Below, piece after piece: positions 1 to 9,604 of a DNA stretch of 64,000 bases. Position numbers and translations under genes: made by a program. The DNA is from Micrococcales bacterium (GTDB lineage Bacteria; Actinomycetota; Actinomycetes; S36-B12; UBA10799): the NCBI GenBank assembly GCA_016703125.1, contig JADJCR010000015.1:124001-188000 (forward strand). The letters run 5' to 3'. Position 1 is the stretch's first letter. Every line of letters begins with the position of its first letter. Under the pieces are notes generated by a model. That model worked only from the letters and a program-made list of their open reading frames with translations, had not been told where the DNA came from and searched no databases.

Positions 1-862
1 ACGTCGTGCCCGGCGGCCCGGCGCCGGCGGTGGCAGACGGCACGATCGGCGGACGCGGCTCGGTCGACATGAAGAGCGGGCTCGTGGCTGGCATGTACGC
101 CGCGCAGGAGGCGGGGGGCGATGTCGCCGTGTGCGCCGTCAGCGGCGAGGAGGACGGCGGTATCGGAGCCTTCCTGGCTCTGCGCCACGGCCTGCGCGCG
201 GACCAGTGCGTCATCCCGGAGCCCACGTCCCTGGCGATCATCCCCGCGAACGCCGGCTCGCTGACCTTCCGGATCACGCTGCCCGGGGTGGCCGCCCACG
301 GCGCGCGCCGCTGGGACGGGCACAACGCGCTGGACGCGGTCCCGGACGTGCTGGACCGGCTGCGGGCGCTGGAGGCCGAGCGCACCGCCGACGTCCCCGC
401 GCTCCTGGCGGAATGGCCCATCGCCTACCCGATCAGTGTCGGGCGCATCGCCGGTGGCGACTGGGCGTCGACGGTGATGTCCGAGGTGACTCTGGAGGGA
501 CGGTTCGGCGTGCGGCTCGGCGAGCCGCTGAGTGCCGCCATGGCCGCCTTCGAACGCGCGCTGACCGGGACCGGCGCGCATGTCGAATGGCCCGGCGGGC
601 GGTTCGCCTCCGCCGGTCTTGACGCCGGTCACCCGCTTGTCCGGGGACTCGCCCAGGCACACCAGGACATCTCCGGCGACGTGGCCCGCGTGCACGGCGC
701 CACGTACGGGTCCGACCTGCGGCAGTTGATCGCCGCCGGGATCCCCGCGGTGCAATACGGCCCGGGGACGCAGCCATCGCTCACAGCGAGGACGAGGCCG
801 TGGCGCTCTCGGAGGTGCGGACCGGCCGCGACGTGCTGCGGCGATGGCTGCGCCACCAGTGA
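1..862 (+). pseudogene. M20 family metallopeptidase (ArgE/DapE/CPG2-like), 5'-truncated by window and frameshifted
   Basis: Zinc amidohydrolase of the M20 family, which cleaves N-acyl amino acids or dipeptides in the cytoplasm. The window starts inside the gene, so the first metal-binding His-x-Asp is missing. The second metal Asp lies in GRGSVDMKSG, and the catalytic Glu pair is in SGEEDGG about 25 residues later. The dimerisation domain follows (AAHGARRWDGHNALDAV). The frame breaks at the GGGG run at 764-767. One extra G restores YGPGDAAIAHSEDEAVALSE and a natural end RRWLRHQ with TGA at 860-862. That stop overlaps the GTG of the next gene (GTGA), which supports this end and suggests translational coupling. 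The break is probably a homopolymer error; the exact substrate cannot be told. Confidence 0.8.
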
Positions 863-1818
863 CCACCACCCGCCATCCCCGGTTCGGCTACGCACTGGTT
901 CTCGTCGGGGTCGTCATGTTCTCGATCAACGCCGGCGTCTCCCGGCTCGTGCTCGACGACGGCATCGGGGCGTGGACACTGGCCGAACTGCGAGCGATCG
1001 GCGCGGCGCTGCTGCTCCTGGGTGTCATCGCCGCGACGCACCGCTGGGCGCGGCTGCCGGTCGCGCGCGCGCACTGGCCCCGGCTGATCCTCTACGGCGT
1101 GGTCGGATTGGGACTGCTGCAGTCCTTCTACTTCGAGGCGATCGCCCGCATCCCCATCGGCCTGGCCATCCTCATCGAGTTCCTCGCCCCACTGTGGGTG
1201 GCCCTGTGGGCACGCTTCGCGCAGAAGCAACCGGTGCGCCCGATCCTGTGGCCGGCGCTGGCGGTCACGCTCACCGGTCTGGCGTTCGTGGCCGGCGCGC
1301 AGTTCGGCGACCTGGATCCCATCGGTCTGCTCAGCGCACTGGCCGCGGGCTGGTGCTTCGCCGTGTACTTCATCGTCGGGGAGCGCCTGGTGACCGACCA
1401 CGACCCGTTCGTGGTGAGCTTCTGGGGCTTCACCATCGCGGCCGTGGGCTGGCTGGCCGCCTCCCTGGTCGTGCCCCAGATCGTGGCCGTCTGGCAGGTA
1501 CCGTTGGGTACCCCCATCACGCTGCCCGCGGCACTCGGTGCAGCGGTCGTGCCGGTGGCGGTGCTGCTGCTGTGGATCGTGTCGCTGGGCACCGTGGTCC
1601 CGTTCGCCTCGGAGACCGCCGCCATGCGCTGGATCCCGGCCACGACGGTGAGCGTGCTGGCCATGCTCGAACCGGTCGGGGCCGCCGCGATCGGCTGGTG
1701 GTGGTTCGACGAACGGCTCACGGCAGTGCAGGCCCTGGGGGCCCTGTTGGTGCTCGCCGGCATCACCATGGCGCTACTCAGCCGTGCCGACCATCCCACG
1801 GTGGCCGTGGTGGAGTGA
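859..1818 (+). CDS. EamA/DMT-superfamily transporter (RhtA-like exporter)
   Basis: Integral membrane protein of 319 residues with about ten hydrophobic segments and the internal two-fold repeat of the drug/metabolite transporter superfamily. Members of this branch export amino acids or related metabolites, and the substrate here is unknown. The typical second-repeat ending is present (PATTVSVLAMLEPVGAAAIG followed by WWFDERLTAVQALGALLVLAG). I chose GTG at 859 because it overlaps the peptidase stop as GTGA. An ATG at 844 would add five residues. Coupling to an M20 peptidase suggests that a hydrolysis product may be exported, but that is inference from position only. Confidence 0.85.
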   Translation: MTTTRHPRFGYALVLVGVVMFSINAGVSRLVLDDGIGAWTLAELRAIGAALLLLGVIAATHRWARLPVARAHWPRLILYGVVGLGLLQSFYFEAIARIPIGLAILIEFLAPLWVALWARFAQKQPVRPILWPALAVTLTGLAFVAGAQFGDLDPIGLLSALAAGWCFAVYFIVGERLVTDHDPFVVSFWGFTIAAVGWLAASLVVPQIVAVWQVPLGTPITLPAALGAAVVPVAVLLLWIVSLGTVVPFASETAAMRWIPATTVSVLAMLEPVGAAAIGWWWFDERLTAVQALGALLVLAGITMALLSRADHPTVAVVE

Positions 1819-1832
1819 GACCGCGGACGGGC

Positions 1833-2297
1833 TCAGCGCGTCGTGCAGGTGTACGCCCGCCGCTTGCACTGGAAGCCGCACTCGTCGAGCGCGCGCAGGT
1901 AGGCCTGCCGCTTGCTGTTAGCCGCACCCCAGCCATAGCGGTCGACGTAGTTTCCGTCCCACCGAACCGCAACCGCGAGGCAGCCGTTCTTCACCCAGGC
2001 GATCTTCTTGCACGTCCACGGGTAGTCCGACGCGGACTTGCACTCACGCACCGCGCGCCTGAAGGCCCCCCTCTTCGTCCCGAAGTCGTAGGACCAGCCG
2101 ACGGCGCCACCGGTCATGGCCAGGGCGATCGCACCGTAGTTGTCGCCGTAGGCGCTGATCACCGCACCGGGCGCGACGACAGTGGGGGCCCATTGAGCGG
2201 GCGCGGCCGTGGCCGGAAGTGCCGGCGCGGCGATCGCGGCGATGCCGGCACCGACGGCGACCAGGAATCGGAGTGAGCGGTTTCGAGTGGTGGACAT
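1833..2297 (-). CDS. Secreted DUF4189-domain protein
   Basis: A 154-residue exported protein. A Sec signal peptide is clear: basic start (TTRNRSLRF), hydrophobic core (LVAVGAGIAAIAAPALP) and an Ala-x-Ala-like cleavage site near residue 32. The mature part is one DUF4189 domain, recognisable by YGAIALAMTGGAVGWSYDFG, Cys pairs (REC..., WTCKK, NGCLAVAV) and a second short repeat ending in ECGFQCKRRAYTC. The even number of cysteines suggests disulfides outside the cell. The function of the family is unknown. GGGAGG lies five bases before the ATG. The gene is divergent from the P-type ATPase and convergent with the EamA gene. Confidence 0.8.
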   Translation of the reverse strand: MSTTRNRSLRFLVAVGAGIAAIAAPALPATAAPAQWAPTVVAPGAVISAYGDNYGAIALAMTGGAVGWSYDFGTKRGAFRRAVRECKSASDYPWTCKKIAWVKNGCLAVAVRWDGNYVDRYGWGAANSKRQAYLRALDECGFQCKRRAYTCTTR

Positions 2298-2391
2298 GTC
2301 GCCTCCCGGGCTCGCGGCATCGGCACCGCGTGGCCCCTACCGTACGCCTGCGGGCGCCCGACATACCAGTCCTAAATCGGGTCCTCCCGAC

Positions 2392-2397
2392 TAGCGT
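2392..2397 (+). promoter_or_regulatory. Putative -10 box (TAGCGT) for the P-type ATPase gene
   Basis: TAGCGT ends six bases before ATG 2404, the spacing expected for a leaderless actinobacterial transcript. The spacer contains GGAG, so a short-leader mRNA is also possible. Confidence 0.45.
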
Positions 2398-2403
2398 GGA
2401 GCG

Positions 2404-4727
2404 ATGAGCGCCTCCCTCGCGACCCACGGACTGTCATCGGCCGAGGTCCGCGAGCGGGTGGCGGCGGGTCAGGTCAACGACGTGCGCGACACCGGCAGCC
2501 GCAGTCTGGCCAGCATCCTGCGGACCAACACGTTCACGTGGTTCAACGGGCTCATCGGCACGCTGTGGGTCGTCATGATGCTGGTCGCGCCCTGGCAGGA
2601 CTCGCTGTTCGGTCTGGTCATCGTGTTCAACACCCTCATCGGGACCATCCAGGAGTACCGCAGCGCCCGCACGCTGGCCAAGTTGTCGTTGCTCAATGAG
2701 GCGCGGCCCACGGTCTTGCGCGACGGCCGGCCCACCGACGTGTCGCTGCGCGACCTCGTGGTCGACGACGTCGTCGTGGTCGCGACCGGTGACCAGATCG
2801 CCGTGGACGGTCAGGTGCTCGACGCCTCCGGCCTGGAGGTGGACGAGAGCCTGCTCACCGGCGAGGCAGACCCGGTGGGCAAGGCGCTCGGCGACGAGCT
2901 GATGTCCGGGTCGTTCGTGGTGTCCGGATCCGCGACCTACCAGGTCACTCGCGTCGGGGCGGACTCGTTCGCCGGGCGGCTCACCGAACAGGCGCGCCAG
3001 TTCCAGCCGACCGCCTCGGAACTGCGCGACTCGATCAACCGCTTCATCCGGTACATCAGCTATGCGCTGATCCCGGTCGGCGCCCTGCTCACCTGGAGCC
3101 AACTGCAGGCGGACCAGACCCTGCCGGAGGCGATCCGGGGGCCATTGCCGGGGTCGTCACCATGGTCCCCGAGGGCCTGGTGCTCCTGACCAGCATCGCC
3201 ATGGCCGTCGGGGTCCTGCGGCTGGCGCAGCGCAAGGCGTTGGTCCAGGACATGCCGGCGGTGGAGACCCTCGCCCGCGTCGACGTCGTGTGCGTGGACA
3301 AGACCGGGACCCTGACCGCACCGGGCATGACAGTGCGCAAGGTGGTCGAACTCGGCGGACCCGTGCCCGACGGTGTGCTGTCCGCGCTGGCCGCCGCGGA
3401 GGAGCAACCGAACCCGACGATGATCGCGCTTGCCGCGGCCTACCCGGACGGTCCGCGGCCGCGGGCGAGCGTACCGTTCTCCTCTGCCCGTAAGTGGTCG
3501 GCGGTCGACCTCGACGGCGTGTGGTGGGTGATCGGGGCGCCTGATGTCATCGACGCCCGTGTCGACACCACCGAGTGGTCCGGCACCGGTGCCCGGGTTC
3601 TGCTGCTCGCCCGTGCCGACACCGAGGTGGACGCGGACACGCCCCTGCCGGCGACCACCCCCGTGGCGCTGGTCGTCATCGACCAGCAGTTGCGAGACGA
3701 TGCCGCGCAGACCGTGGAGTACTTCCTCGCCCAGGACGTCGCGGTCAAGGTCATCTCCGGTGACAACGCCGCCACTGTGGGCGCCATCGCGTCGCGTGCG
3801 GGCGTCCCCGGGGCGCAGGCACCCGTCGACGCGCGCACGCAGGACCCCGTGGCGGCCGTGGCAGGGGCGACCGTCTTCGGCCGCGTGAACCCCGACCAGA
3901 AGCAGGACATGGTCGACGCCCTGCGCGCGGACGGTCACACGGTGGCGATGACCGGGGACGGCGTCAACGACGTGCTCGCCCTCAAGCGCGCGGACCTCGG
4001 GATCGCGATGGGGTCGGGCTCGCCGGCCACCCGGGCAGTGGCACAGATTGTGCTGTTGGACAGCAAGTGGTCGTCCATGCCTGCCGTCGTCGCGGAGGGC
4101 CGGCGCATCCTCGGCAACATCGAGCGGGTCTCCGACGTCTTCTTGACCAAGAGCGTGTACGCGCTGATGCTGGCCCTGGCCACCGGCGTGGCCGAAGTCC
4201 CCTTCCCGTTCCTGCCACGCCACCTCACCCTGATCAGCGCGCTCACCATCGGGATCCCGGGCTTCTTCCTGGCCCTGATGCCCAATGCTGAGCGCTTCCG
4301 GCCCGGCTTCTTCCGCAGAGTCATGGTGTTCGCTGCGCCCTCCGGCCTCATCGCCGCGGCCACCGCGTTCGCGACGTACTACGTCGCGTTGACCTTGAAA
4401 GACGTCGATGAGGCGCGCACGGACGCGACGATCGCACTGTTCATGGTCACCGTCACGGTGCTGGCGGTGTCGGCCCGGCCGATGAACCCGATCCGCGCGG
4501 CGATCGTGCTGTCCATGATCGGGGCGTTCCTCGTCGTGCTGTTCGTGCCTGCGCTGTCGCAGTTGTTCGCGCTGAGCCTCTCCCCCGACGCCGAAGGCCT
4601 CGTGACCCTCCTGCTGGGAGGCATCGGCGCGGGGCTGGTGCTGGTGACCGCCCGCGTGGTGAGCCGCTGGCGCGAGCCGCGGGAGGTTGACCCAACCCCG
4701 CGGCACCAACATTCGCCGAACGGCTAG
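2404..4727 (+). pseudogene. CtpE-like cation-transporting P-type ATPase (frameshifted)
   Basis: HAD-type P-type ATPase, about 774 residues when repaired, most like mycobacterial CtpE (a calcium/divalent cation pump). In order: N-terminal region and two membrane helices; actuator domain with LLTGEADPV (the TGES-equivalent loop); helices 3-4; phosphorylation loop DKTGTLT with Asp at 3297; nucleotide-binding domain; MTGDGVNDV hinge; C-terminal helices. The frame breaks at the GGGGG run 3137-3141. One more G gives EAIRGAIAGVVTMVPEG and joins both halves without loss. There is no CPx motif in helix 4, so a copper or zinc pump is unlikely. The break is likely a consensus error rather than decay, because both halves are otherwise intact. 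Confidence 0.85.
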
Positions 4728-4936
4728 GGGGTTTCCGACTCGTCCATCTCAGCGAGAATGTCCTGCGCGTCCTGGCTGCCCCCGGACGCCAGTCGCTGGA
4801 GTTCATGACGATCCCCGAGTTCCCCGGCCAACTGCACGAGTTCATCGAGCGCGTCCTTGCTGCCCCACTGGACAAGAAGACGCAGTTGGGTCATGTCCGC
4901 CCTGCTGGCGGCCTGCTCGTCACATCCTGGTGCCAT
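4724..4936 (-). CDS. Small hypothetical protein
   Basis: Seventy codons, convergent with and overlapping the ATPase stop by four bases. The product is acidic and predicted helical, for example QWGSKDALDELVQLAGELGD followed by RHELQRLASGGSQDAQD, which reads like a coherent protein rather than noise. No family was recognised. A start at ATG 4894 (MTQLRLL) is as plausible as ATG 4936. No good ribosome site was seen for either. Confidence 0.45.
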   Translation of the reverse strand: MAPGCDEQAASRADMTQLRLLVQWGSKDALDELVQLAGELGDRHELQRLASGGSQDAQDILAEMDESETP

Positions 4937-5018
4937 CCTAGGGCGAGTTGCTGGTCAGCCCATCCTGGGCGGCGATCGCTGGCTTGTTCGTCGGAAGCCA
5001 CGGCGTACCCGCCAAGGC

Positions 5019-5800
5019 ATGGACGAGATCGAGGCCCTCATCGACCTCTGGGGGCGAAGCGACCGGGTGGTCGCACTCACCGAGCCGGAACCTCGACCGA
5101 TTCCGGCATTCCCGACTTCCGCGGACCCAACGGCCTGTGGACGCGCAACCCCGGCGCGGCGGCCATGTTCGACATCGGGACGTACATCGAGGACGAAGAG
5201 GTCCGGCGCCGCGCGTGGGAGGGCCGGCGTAGCCATCCGGCCTGGGCTGCGCGCCCGAACGCCGGGCACGTGGCCCTGACCCGGTTGCAGCGGGTCGGCC
5301 GGCTCGGTCCGGTCCTCACCCAGAACATCGACGGACTGCACCAGTCGGCGGGGTCGGTCGACGTGGTGGAACTGCACGGCACCATCTGGGAGGTGGAGTG
5401 CCTCGACTGCGGGCAGCGCACACCCACACAGGAGACGCTGGCCCGGCCCGAGCCCGACCCGCGCTGCCTGGCATGCGGCGGGATCCTCAAGACCGCGACC
5501 ATATCCTTCGGCCAGCGCCTCGACCCCGCGGTCATCGACGCCGCGATCGACGCCGCCCGCCGGGCCGACCTGCTGGTGGCCATCGGCACGACGCTGACGG
5601 TGATGCCCGCCGCCGGGCTGGCTGACATGGCCCGGCACCTGGCCATCGTGAACGCCGACCCGACCCCGTACGACGAACAGGCCGACGTCGTGCTCCGCGA
5701 GCCCATCGGCGACATCCTTCCCGTGATCGCGGACGCCCTCACTGAGACCCTGGGGTCATGGCGATCCTGCACACCACCCGCGGCGACTTCGAGTCGCTGA
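5019..5800 (+). pseudogene. cobB: NAD-dependent protein deacylase, sirtuin family (frameshifted near N-terminus)
   Basis: Sirtuin that removes acyl groups from lysines using NAD+. The start ATG 5019 reads MDEIEALIDLW and runs to VVALT. One G is then missing near 5081-5082: restoring it gives TGAGTSTDSGIPDFRGP, the NAD-binding signature of the family. Further motifs are intact: TQNIDGLHQSAG, catalytic His in VELHGTIW, zinc pairs CLDC and CLAC, and VAIGTTLTVMPAAGL. The C-terminus runs 43 bases into the following hydrolase gene. The surrounding genes are also frameshifted, so sequence error is the simplest explanation. Confidence 0.8.
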
Positions 5801-6607
5801 TCGACGGCCCGGAGGACGGCCCGCTCGTCGTCCTGCTGCACGGGTTCCCGGAGCTCAACGTCTCCTGGCGCCACCAGATCCCCGCGCTGGCCACCGCGGG
5901 GTACCGGGTGCTGGCACCGAATCAGCGAGGGTACGGCGGGTCGGTGCGCGACGGGTCGTACGCGACGGCGGACCTCGCCGAGGACATCGTGGCGATGATC
6001 GAGGCGATGGGGGCGGACACGGCCACCGTCGTCGGTCACGACTGGGGCGGCGGGGTCGCCTGGACGCTGGCCCACGTGCACCCCGACCGCGTCGAGCGCC
6101 TGGTGGCACTGAACTGCCCGCCCCCTGCGGTGCTCTCGCATGCCGTGGCCACCAACCCCGCGCAGTTGGCCAAGTCCTGGTACATGCTCTTCTTCCAGAT
6201 CCCCCGGCTGCCGGAGAAGTTCGTCGTCCGGCACATGCCCCGCGCGCTCATCGGCGGGTCGTACAACCGCAAGGCCTGGAACCACGACAACCTCGCGCCG
6301 TACGTCGAGGGCGTTCCAGACGCCAGAGGACGCCCGCGGGCCGGTGAACTGGTACCGCGGCGCCCTGCGCAGACCCATGGCTCTGCGGCACCTGCGGCGG
6401 GTCACGGCTCCCGTGCTCATCATCTGGGGCGTCGAGGACCGGTTCCTCGGCCTGGACCTCATCGCATCGCAGAGCCTGCGCCGCGCGATCGCCTACGGCA
6501 ACGAACCCGACATCGTGCTCGTCGAAGGCGCCGGACACTTCGTCCAGAACGAGGCACCGGAGCAGGTCACGGCCGCCCTGCTGGCCTGGCTGGGCCCCGC
6601 CCGCTGA
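5758..6607 (+). pseudogene. Alpha/beta hydrolase, epoxide-hydrolase-like (frameshifted)
   Basis: Soluble alpha/beta hydrolase. Visible motifs: oxyanion-hole LLHGFPE, then RGYGGS, and nucleophile elbow GHDWGG, where Asp rather than Ser marks epoxide hydrolases and haloalkane dehalogenases. The cap region follows (YMLFFQIPRLPEKF). The frame breaks at GGG 6309-6311, where one G appears extra. Removing it gives APYVEAFQTPEDARGPVNWY, then LIIWGVEDRFLG with the acid, and GAGHFVQNEAPEQV with the catalytic His. The end at 6607 overlaps the convergent gene by 41 bases. An epoxide hydrolase role is inferred from the nucleophile; the substrate is unknown. Confidence 0.8.
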
Positions 6608-8516
6608 CCCCACCGACCTGACCGGCCAGGACCTCCTCGTCGGTGGTCGGAGCCTCACACACGAACTGCCGGCAGACGTACGCGGTGTCCCGCCCATCGA
6701 CCCGGGGACGGCCCTCGCACAACGGCCCGCCCAGCGCGATCACCAACCCGGGCGCCGTTCCCCGCAGCGCCGCGTCGTGCAGTGCGGAACCGGCGGGGGC
6801 GACCAGCGCCACCTCGCGCGGACCGTCGAGCCACGCCTCCAGTACGGACAATCCGTGACCCCAGAACTGCGGGTGGTCGACCAGGTGCACGGCACGGGCG
6901 AGCACGTCCTCGGCCTGTGCGCGGTAGGCCGCCTCACCGGTCAGGGCCGACGCGGTCAGCAGGACCTCCGCTGCCACGCTCCAGCCGGAAGGGGTGGCGT
7001 TGTCGGCCATATCGACCGACCCCTCGGGCACGTCGGTGGCCAGGGTGTCCCGGCCGGCCGCCAGGAATTCCCGTCTCACCTGCTCGACCAGGCCCAGCCC
7101 CCGATCGAGCGGCAGGCCGGTCACCGCGCCCAGCGTGAACTCCGCTGCTGCCAGTGCCGCGTAATCCTCCAGCACCGCGCCCGCACCAGCCGCCACCCCG
7201 TCCCGGGAGACCCGCCGCAGCAGGGCGCCGTCGGCATGGATCGCCCAAAGGGCATCCCGGCATTCCACAGCTGCTGCCACCCAGTCGGCACGGTCCAGCA
7301 GCGCCCCGGCTTCGGCCAGCGCGGACACCGTCCATGCGTTCCACGCCAGCACCACCTTGTCGTCGCGGGCCGGCCGCGGGCGCTGGACGCGCACCTCGAA
7401 CAGCCGGTGGCGGACCTGTTCCCAGTCGGGATCGGACGGCCGCTGGATCACCGAGGTCCCGTGCTCGAACGTCCCGGCCTCCGTCACCCCCAACGCCGCC
7501 GGGTCCCCACCGGCTTGGCTCACCTGGTCGGGGGTCCACACGTAGAACGTGCCCTCGTGACCCTCGGAGTCCGCGTCCAGCGACGCGGCGAAACACCCCT
7601 GCGGCGTGCGCATCTCGGCCAGCAGGAATTCGGCGGTCTGTTCCACCACCGAGGCTGCCAGCGGAGACCCCGTCTGCCGCCACCAGTGCAGGTACACCCG
7701 CAGGAGCAGCGCGTTGTCGTACAGCATCTTCTCGAAGTGCGGGACGAGCCAGCGATCATCGACGCTGTATCGCGCGAAGCCACCGCCCACCTGGTCGTAC
7801 ATCCCTCCGGCGACCATCGCCGTCAGAGTGCGCTCGACCATGGCCAGGGCCTGCCCGTCGCCGGTGCGGGCATGGTGGCGCAACAGGAACTCGTGGACCA
7901 TCGGCTGGGGGAACTTCGGCGCACCACCGAACCCACCGTGCCGGGTGTCGAACGACGACTGCAGGCCCTCGAGTGCGCGTGCAGCGACGGTCTCGTCGAG
8001 GGTGCCGGCCGGCGGCATCCCGCCGCTGATCGCCTCGGAGATGCGCACCGCCGCTGCGGTGAGCCGTGCGCGCTGGTCGCGCCAGGCGTCGGATACGGCC
8101 TCCAGGACCAGGGGGAAGCCCGGCGTGCCCGCACGCGGCTGCGGCGGGAAGTAGGTGCCGGCGTAGAAGGGCCGGCGCTGATGGTCGAGGAACACTGTCA
8201 TGGGCCAGCCACCCTGCCCGGTCAGCGCCGTGGTCGCAGCCATGTAGACCGCGTCGACGTCAGGGCGCTCCTCACGGTCGACCTTGATGCAGACGAACCG
8301 TTCGTTCATCAGCGCCGCAATGCCCGGGTCCTCGAACGACTCGTGGGCCATCACATGGCACCAGTGGCAGGCGGCGTAACCGACACTCAGCAGCACGGGG
8401 ACGTCCCGGCGGGCCGCCTCCGCGAACGCACCGTCACCCCACTCCCACCAGTCCACGGGGTTGTCGGCGTGCTGCTGCAAGTAGGGCGACAGGGCGCCGG
8501 CAAGACGGTTGGGCAC
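6567..8516 (-). CDS. DUF255/thioredoxin-domain protein (YyaL/SPATA20 family)
   Basis: A 649-residue cytoplasmic protein. The N-terminal thioredoxin-like domain has PYLQQHADNPVDWWEWG, the Cys pair in ACHWCHVM and KVDREERPDVD. The rest is an (alpha/alpha)6 barrel like N-acylglucosamine 2-epimerases (QVGGGFARYSVDDRWLVPHFEKML). The family is widespread and its role is undefined; a redox or sugar-related function has been suggested. I chose GTG at 8516 because VPNRLAGALSPYL aligns with the usual family N-terminus. A NANNNT box (CACGAT) lies six bases before it. An upstream ATG at 8570 would add 18 atypical residues. Confidence 0.85.
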   Translation of the reverse strand: MPNRLAGALSPYLQQHADNPVDWWEWGDGAFAEAARRDVPVLLSVGYAACHWCHVMAHESFEDPGIAALMNERFVCIKVDREERPDVDAVYMAATTALTGQGGWPMTVFLDHQRRPFYAGTYFPPQPRAGTPGFPLVLEAVSDAWRDQRARLTAAAVRISEAISGGMPPAGTLDETVAARALEGLQSSFDTRHGGFGGAPKFPQPMVHEFLLRHHARTGDGQALAMVERTLTAMVAGGMYDQVGGGFARYSVDDRWLVPHFEKMLYDNALLLRVYLHWWRQTGSPLAASVVEQTAEFLLAEMRTPQGCFAASLDADSEGHEGTFYVWTPDQVSQAGGDPAALGVTEAGTFEHGTSVIQRPSDPDWEQVRHRLFEVRVQRPRPARDDKVVLAWNAWTVSALAEAGALLDRADWVAAAVECRDALWAIHADGALLRRVSRDGVAAGAGAVLEDYAALAAAEFTLGAVTGLPLDRGLGLVEQVRREFLAAGRDTLATDVPEGSVDMADNATPSGWSVAAEVLLTASALTGEAAYRAQAEDVLARAVHLVDHPQFWGHGLSVLEAWLDGPREVALVAPAGSALHDAALRGTAPGLVIALGGPLCEGRPRVDGRDTAYVCRQFVCEAPTTDEEVLAGQVGGVSGRGPARPAGRP

Positions 8517-8565
8517 ACGACCATCGTGGTGCGAGATGGCGCTCCTCGCCAGAGGGGCCCACACG

Positions 8566-8668
8566 CTCATGCCGTTGGTTGACGTTCATGCAGTTGGATG
8601 GGGCTCATGCCGTTGGTTGACACTCAGGCGACGAGGAGCGTCAACCAACTGCACGAGCCCCATCCAAC
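8566..8668. repeat. Direct repeat plus 29-bp imperfect hairpin between peroxiredoxin and DUF255 genes
   Basis: An 18-base direct repeat (CTCATGCCGTTGGTTGAC) occurs at 8566-8583 and 8604-8621. The second copy is part of an inverted repeat with arms 8593-8621 and 8640-8668 that match at 27 of 29 positions around an 18-base loop. It follows the peroxiredoxin stop on the minus strand. It may act as a terminator or mRNA-stabilising hairpin, or be a REP-type element. There is no T-run. Confidence 0.7.
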
Positions 8669-8719
8669 GCGACGAAGGAGCGTGCGGGGAACGGTCGCCG
8701 GTTCCCCACACCCTTCGGC

Positions 8720-9352
8720 TCAGACCTGCGGCTGCGGGGTCCAGCGCAAGTACGGCTTGACCTCCTCGACCTCGCCGAACTTCACCTTGGCGTCCTCGGT
8801 GGAGATGGTCGGGGCGACGATGACCCGCTGCCCGGGCTCCCAGTCCACCGGCGTCGACACCGGCACGAGGTCGGTCAGCTGCAGCGCGTCGATGACCCGC
8901 AGGATCTCGTCGAAGTTGCGGCCCACCGACTTCGGATAGGTGAGAGTCAGACGCACCTTGTTCGCCGGGTCGATGATGAACACCGACCGCACCGTCGAGG
9001 TGTCACCTTCACCGGGATGGATCATCCCGTAGGTCTCCGAGACGACCTTGTCGGGGTCGGCGATGATCGGGAAGTTCAAGTCGGTGCCCCCCACGTCGCC
9101 GATGTCGCCCGCCCAGCTCTGGTGGGACTCCAACGGGTCCACGGAGATGGCGATCACCTTCACCGCCCGCTTGTCGAACTCGGCCTGCAGCGCAGCGGTC
9201 CGGCCCAGTTCGGTGGTGCAGACGGGTGTGAAGTCGGCAGGGTGGCTGAAGAACACCGCCCACGTCCCGTCCTTCCAGTCGTGGAAGCGGATCGGGCCGT
9301 CGGTGGTCTCGGCGGTGAAGTCGGGGGCGATGTCGCCCAAGCGGATGGTCAT
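8720..9352 (-). CDS. 1-Cys peroxiredoxin (Prx6 type)
   Basis: Thiol peroxidase of 210 residues that reduces hydrogen peroxide and organic hydroperoxides. The peroxidatic Cys45 sits in HPADFTPVCTTE. It is the only cysteine in the protein, so the resolving thiol must come from elsewhere. The long C-terminal domain (DWEPGQRVIVAPTIS) is typical of the Prx6 branch. GGAGG precedes the ATG. A cysteine-ending leader ORF lies 75 bases upstream in the same direction, suggesting control by cysteine or thiol supply (inference). Confidence 0.93.
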   Translation of the reverse strand: MTIRLGDIAPDFTAETTDGPIRFHDWKDGTWAVFFSHPADFTPVCTTELGRTAALQAEFDKRAVKVIAISVDPLESHQSWAGDIGDVGGTDLNFPIIADPDKVVSETYGMIHPGEGDTSTVRSVFIIDPANKVRLTLTYPKSVGRNFDEILRVIDALQLTDLVPVSTPVDWEPGQRVIVAPTISTEDAKVKFGEVEEVKPYLRWTPQPQV

Positions 9353-9427
9353 GGTTCCTCCTGGTGATGAATGGGATCGGATACAGAGGTACTGCGGAAA
9401 TCGGGAGAAGTGTCCGGCGATCGAGGA

Positions 9428-9508
9428 TCAGCAACAGGGACAGGACATCGCGTGCACGCGCATGTGGTCGATCTCCCGGCGGGAGGTCAACATCGTGCGG
9501 CGCGACAT
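9428..9508 (-). CDS. Short cysteine-ending leader peptide upstream of peroxiredoxin
   Basis: A 26-codon ORF reading minus from ATG 9508 to TGA 9428-9430. The peptide contains SRREIDHMRV and ends MSCPCC. This follows the pattern of actinobacterial leader peptides (Arg-Arg-x-Ile/Val-Asp-x-x-Arg-Val, then Cys near the end) that precede sulfur and thiol genes. It is too short to be a catalytic protein. Three cysteine codons in the last four codons suit ribosome stalling when Cys-tRNA is low. Its position 75 bases before the peroxiredoxin start supports a cis-regulatory role. Internal ATG codons (M6, M16, M21) leave the exact start open. Confidence 0.65.
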   Translation of the reverse strand: MSRRTMLTSRREIDHMRVHAMSCPCC

Positions 9509-9604
9509 GCCCCAGAACCTAACACGGCCCGATGTGCCGGCCCGGGGCGGTGCCCTCTTTGCCGCAACGTCGTGGCGCTGGCAAAGGCGGGAGACAAACC
9601 ACTA

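Noticed and set aside
768..2276. Continuation of the M20 reading frame past the G-run at 764-767
   Set aside because: After the break the frame turns Arg-rich and runs through the EamA and DUF4189 genes. The correct C-terminus is in the +1 frame and ends at 862.
2404..4727. Copper or zinc CPx-type ATPase linked to csoR
   Set aside because: No CPC/CPx motif in helix 4 and no heavy-metal-binding N-terminal domain. It is about 30 kb from csoR and resembles CtpE.
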